The notes beneath the pieces were generated by a model. It was given only the letters and a program-made list of their open reading frames with translations. It did no database searches and was not told where the DNA came from. From contig CACXFD010000205.1 in assembly GCA_902766845.1 (NCBI GenBank), positions 1 through 8,845 of the forward strand: a stretch of DNA of 8,845 nucleotides. Reading direction: 5' to 3'. Shown in pieces: positions 6,479 through 8,845 of this stretch (position 1 is the first letter of the stretch; the number at the start of each line of letters is the position of its first letter). This DNA is from an uncultured Lachnospiraceae bacterium (GTDB taxonomy: Bacteria; Bacillota; Clostridia; Lachnospirales; Lachnospiraceae). The translations under genes and the position numbers were made by a program.

Positions 6479-6506
6479 CATATCCCGTTTTTCTCATATC
6501 CCGTTT
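6475..6506. repeat. Perfect 16-bp tandem duplication
   Basis: TTCTCATATCCCGTTT occurs twice with no gap (6475-6490 and 6491-6506). The first copy overlaps the right arm of the terminator stem, and the second ends on the first base (+ strand) of the PBP stop codon triplet. The mismatch-free match suggests a recent slippage duplication of the terminator-proximal sequence. Confidence 0.9.
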
Positions 6507-8845
6507 CAGTTCATCCCCGGCATCGGCGGACGCGGCGACCCGCCGTCCTCCTCCTGCGCGGCGCTCTCGGCGGCCGCTTCGCTCTCGAGGATGTCGATCA
6601 TGTACTGTTCGTCATGCAGCGTGCACGGCGTGGTCATGTAGCCGGCCGGCACGGACAGGCGCCCGTCGTCGGTATTGGTGGAGGCGCCCTCCGGGATGTT
6701 CAGGAAGATCCGGTCCTGCAGCGACTCGATCGGGCAGTACGGCCCGGCCAGCATGCCGCTCTCGGTGCAGACCGACGCGGTCACGTGGCAGTCGCAGTAT
6801 TCCGTGGGCTGCGTGCCCGCGACGAAGTATTCTTCATAGACGTAGCCGCTGCCGCGCGGATCGTGGTCACAGACGCCCGGGATCGCGAGCTTGCCGGACT
6901 TGGAGCAGATCACCGCGGTCGTGATGCCGTCGGGCGTCGGGAAGTCGTGGTTCTCGAGGCCTTCGTGCACACGCGTCATGATGTTCTTCCAGATGGCCTT
7001 GTGGAAGCCGGACGCGGGCTGGGTCTTGTTCTCGTCATAGCCGGACCAGATGGCCGCAGTGTAGTACGGCGAGAAGCCCACGAACCAGAGGTCGTTGTTG
7101 GAGGTCGTGGTGCCGCTCTTGCCGGCCGTCACGATGTTGTTCGGGCGCGCGAGGCGGCCGCCGGACGAGAACTGGCCGGCGCGGCCGGGGTAGGAGACGT
7201 CCAGCATCGTGTCCTTCATGGCACTGGTCAGCAGGTACGCGGTGGTGTCCTTGAGGACCTGGCGCGTGGTGGGCGTATTCTCCAGGATCAGCACGCCGTC
7301 CGCGTCCGTGATCCGGGTGTAGAAGACCGGCTGCGTGTAGGTGCCCATGTTCGCGATGGACGCGTACGCGGCGGTCAGTTCCAGATTGGTCACGCCCTTC
7401 GTGATGCCGCCGAGGGCCAGCGAGGAGCCGATGTCGGTCTTGACAGAGCCGTCCGTGTCCACGTAGCTGTCCACGAGGGTCGTGATGCCGAAGCGGCGCA
7501 GGTAATCGTAGCCGAGCTGCGGCGTGACCGTGCTGACCAGGCACTTGGTCGTGACGATGTTCATCGAGAAGATGCAGGCCTGGCGCAGCGTGGCGTAGCC
7601 GATGTAGTAGTCGCCCCAGTAGTTCTTGAAGGTCTTGTCCGCGATCGTGTAGGGCTCGTCATAATAGACCGACGCGAGCGTGTCGCCCTGGGCATCGATG
7701 GCCGGCGCGAACGCCGCGAGCACCTTGAACGTGGAGCCGGGCTGGCGCGTGCTCTGCGTGGCGCGGTCCAGCGACAGGTTCGCGGTCTTTTCCCCGCGTC
7801 CGCCCGTGATGGCGCGCACGTAGCCGGTGTGCTGGTCCATCAGCACGAACGACATCTGCGGCTGGAGCGTGACGTCCAGATAATTCACCTTGAGCGTATC
7901 GCCCTCGCCGGTGATGGCCGCCTTGTATTTCTCGACGCACTCGTCGAGGGCCTCGCGGGTCGGGAAGATCAGCTTGAAGGCCGGCGCGTTCTGCTCCTTG
8001 CGGAAGTAGTCGCGCACGTCCGTGGTCTTGTAGGTCTGCGAGGTGCCGTCCGCGTGCGTGACCGTGAACGAGCAGGTGAACGAATACTCGGTCACGTTGG
8101 ACGGATAGTTGTCCGGGTTGTTGATCTCGCTGTCCACGATCTTCTGCAGGGCCGGATCCATGGTCGTGTAGATGCGCAGGCCGCCGCTGTAGACCATCGA
8201 CGTGGCCTGCGTCTCGGTGTAGCCCTTGTGGTCCACGAGGTCCTGGATGACCGTGCGGATGGTCTCGTCCACGAAATACGTATAGACGCTCTTTTCTTCC
8301 TCGACCTGGCGGTTCACCTGCGCGATGCGGTCATAGACCGGGTCCGCGAGCGCCTCTTCCTTCTGCGCGGCCGTGATCAGGCCCTGCGATTCCATGTCGT
8401 TCAGGACCTTTTTCCGGCGCTCCGCGTTCTTGTCCGGATGGCGGATCGGGTTGTAGGCGGTCGGGTTCTTGGTGATGGCGGCCAGCACGGCGGACTCCGA
8501 GAGCGTCAGATCCTGCACGCTCTTGTCGAAGTAGCGCGTGGCGGCGGCCTGCACGCCGAGGGTGGAGCTGCCGAGGTTGATCGTATTCAGGTAGTTCTCG
8601 AGGATCTCTTTCTTGCTCATCTGCTTTTCGAGCTGCAGCGCCAGATACTGCTCCTGGAGCTTGCGCTCGAACCGCGCGCCGAGACCGGGCTCCATGCCGC
8701 CGTCGAACACGTTGTTCTTCAGCAGCTGCTGGGTGATGGTGCTGGCGCCTTCGGAGAAGTCCCCGCTGACCAGGCCCACCGTGAACGCGCGCAGGATGCC
8801 CTTGAGGTCGATCCCCTCATGGGTCCAGAAGCGCGAGTCCTCGAT
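6506..8845 (-). CDS. Class A penicillin-binding protein, PBP1a type (5' end outside window)
   Basis: This bifunctional peptidoglycan synthase polymerises lipid II and cross-links stem peptides outside the membrane. There are 779 residues in the window. The frame is open to the right edge, so the GTG at 8779 is an internal valine; the true start and the N-terminal membrane anchor are missing. The GT51 domain starts with EDSRFWTHEG, whose catalytic Glu codon is 8840-8842. It continues with GASTITQQLLKN (33-44), RKLQEQYLALQLEKQMSKKE and EILENYLN (61-87), and NLGSSTLGVQAAATRYF. The transpeptidase motifs are STFK (S371, K374), SMN (427-429) and KSGT (from K576). The C-terminal ~160 residues hold seven cysteines (ICSKSG, PGVC, YCDC, SVC, PYCP, TPC) and an acidic Pro/Gly-rich end. 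The gene converges on the AEC gene and has its own terminator. Likely called ponA, mrcA or pbp1a. Confidence 0.96.
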   Translation of the reverse strand: MEDSRFWTHEGIDLKGILRAFTVGLVSGDFSEGASTITQQLLKNNVFDGGMEPGLGARFERKLQEQYLALQLEKQMSKKEILENYLNTINLGSSTLGVQAAATRYFDKSVQDLTLSESAVLAAITKNPTAYNPIRHPDKNAERRKKVLNDMESQGLITAAQKEEALADPVYDRIAQVNRQVEEEKSVYTYFVDETIRTVIQDLVDHKGYTETQATSMVYSGGLRIYTTMDPALQKIVDSEINNPDNYPSNVTEYSFTCSFTVTHADGTSQTYKTTDVRDYFRKEQNAPAFKLIFPTREALDECVEKYKAAITGEGDTLKVNYLDVTLQPQMSFVLMDQHTGYVRAITGGRGEKTANLSLDRATQSTRQPGSTFKVLAAFAPAIDAQGDTLASVYYDEPYTIADKTFKNYWGDYYIGYATLRQACIFSMNIVTTKCLVSTVTPQLGYDYLRRFGITTLVDSYVDTDGSVKTDIGSSLALGGITKGVTNLELTAAYASIANMGTYTQPVFYTRITDADGVLILENTPTTRQVLKDTTAYLLTSAMKDTMLDVSYPGRAGQFSSGGRLARPNNIVTAGKSGTTTSNNDLWFVGFSPYYTAAIWSGYDENKTQPASGFHKAIWKNIMTRVHEGLENHDFPTPDGITTAVICSKSGKLAIPGVCDHDPRGSGYVYEEYFVAGTQPTEYCDCHVTASVCTESGMLAGPYCPIESLQDRIFLNIPEGASTNTDDGRLSVPAGYMTTPCTLHDEQYMIDILESEAAAESAAQEEDGGSPRPPMPGMN

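Noticed and set aside
4025..6481. 818-codon minus-strand open frame across ackA and the AEC gene
   Set aside because: It lies antisense to two clearly recognisable genes. Its product is His/Asp/Arg/Gln-rich with no domain, as expected from G/C-biased third codon positions on the other strand.
6461..6492. Bidirectional terminator also serving the AEC transcript
   Set aside because: On the + strand the T-run begins about ten bases after the stem, so efficient termination in that direction cannot be claimed.
8777..8779. GTG as start of the PBP gene
   Set aside because: The frame continues 22 codons to the window edge and encodes the conserved EDSRFWTHEG glycosyltransferase motif, so the gene is cut by the edge.

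Overview
The window is a GC-rich stretch of ordinary bacterial chromosome. The likely source is a member of the Firmicutes, class Clostridia, perhaps Lachnospiraceae-like. That rests on the AGGAGG/AAGGAG ribosome binding sites, the clostridial style of the acetate kinase, QueH, PrsW-like and AEC proteins, and a class A penicillin-binding protein with a cysteine-bearing C-terminal tail. No database search was possible, so the taxonomy is an inference. Codon third positions are strongly G/C, which opens long but empty antisense reading frames.

Left block, + strand, 1-3815. The window opens inside valS (last ~253 residues of valyl-tRNA synthetase). A 104-base GC-rich spacer follows, then four closely packed genes: a small metallo-beta-lactamase-fold hydrolase, queH (epoxyqueuosine reductase, queuosine tRNA modification), a PrsW-like intramembrane protease gene overlapping queH by 16 bases, and an mscS-type mechanosensitive channel gene. 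The run ends at a very strong intrinsic terminator with an 18-bp perfect stem. No promoter is visible inside it, so it probably forms one operon. Its genes share no obvious pathway beyond tRNA biology (valS, queH) and the envelope (prsW-like, mscS).

Middle block, + strand, 3816-6331. ackA (acetate kinase) has its own near-consensus sigma-A promoter, a leader of about 113 nt and its own terminator, so it looks monocistronic. pta is not adjacent. The leader contains a possible 31-codon reading frame whose stop overlaps the ackA start. An AEC-family (auxin efflux carrier) permease gene follows; no promoter is recognisable for it.

Right block. A 174-base convergent spacer (6332-6505) holds a periodic CTGAG repeat array, a terminator serving the minus strand, and a 16-bp perfect tandem duplication that runs to the stop codon of the last gene. 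That gene, on the minus strand and cut by the right edge, encodes a class A PBP (glycosyltransferase plus transpeptidase) for peptidoglycan synthesis.

No mobile element, CRISPR array, rRNA or tRNA gene was found. I see no convincing new multi-gene system. The least explained items are the CTGAG array, the ackA leader frame and the duplication at the PBP gene end.
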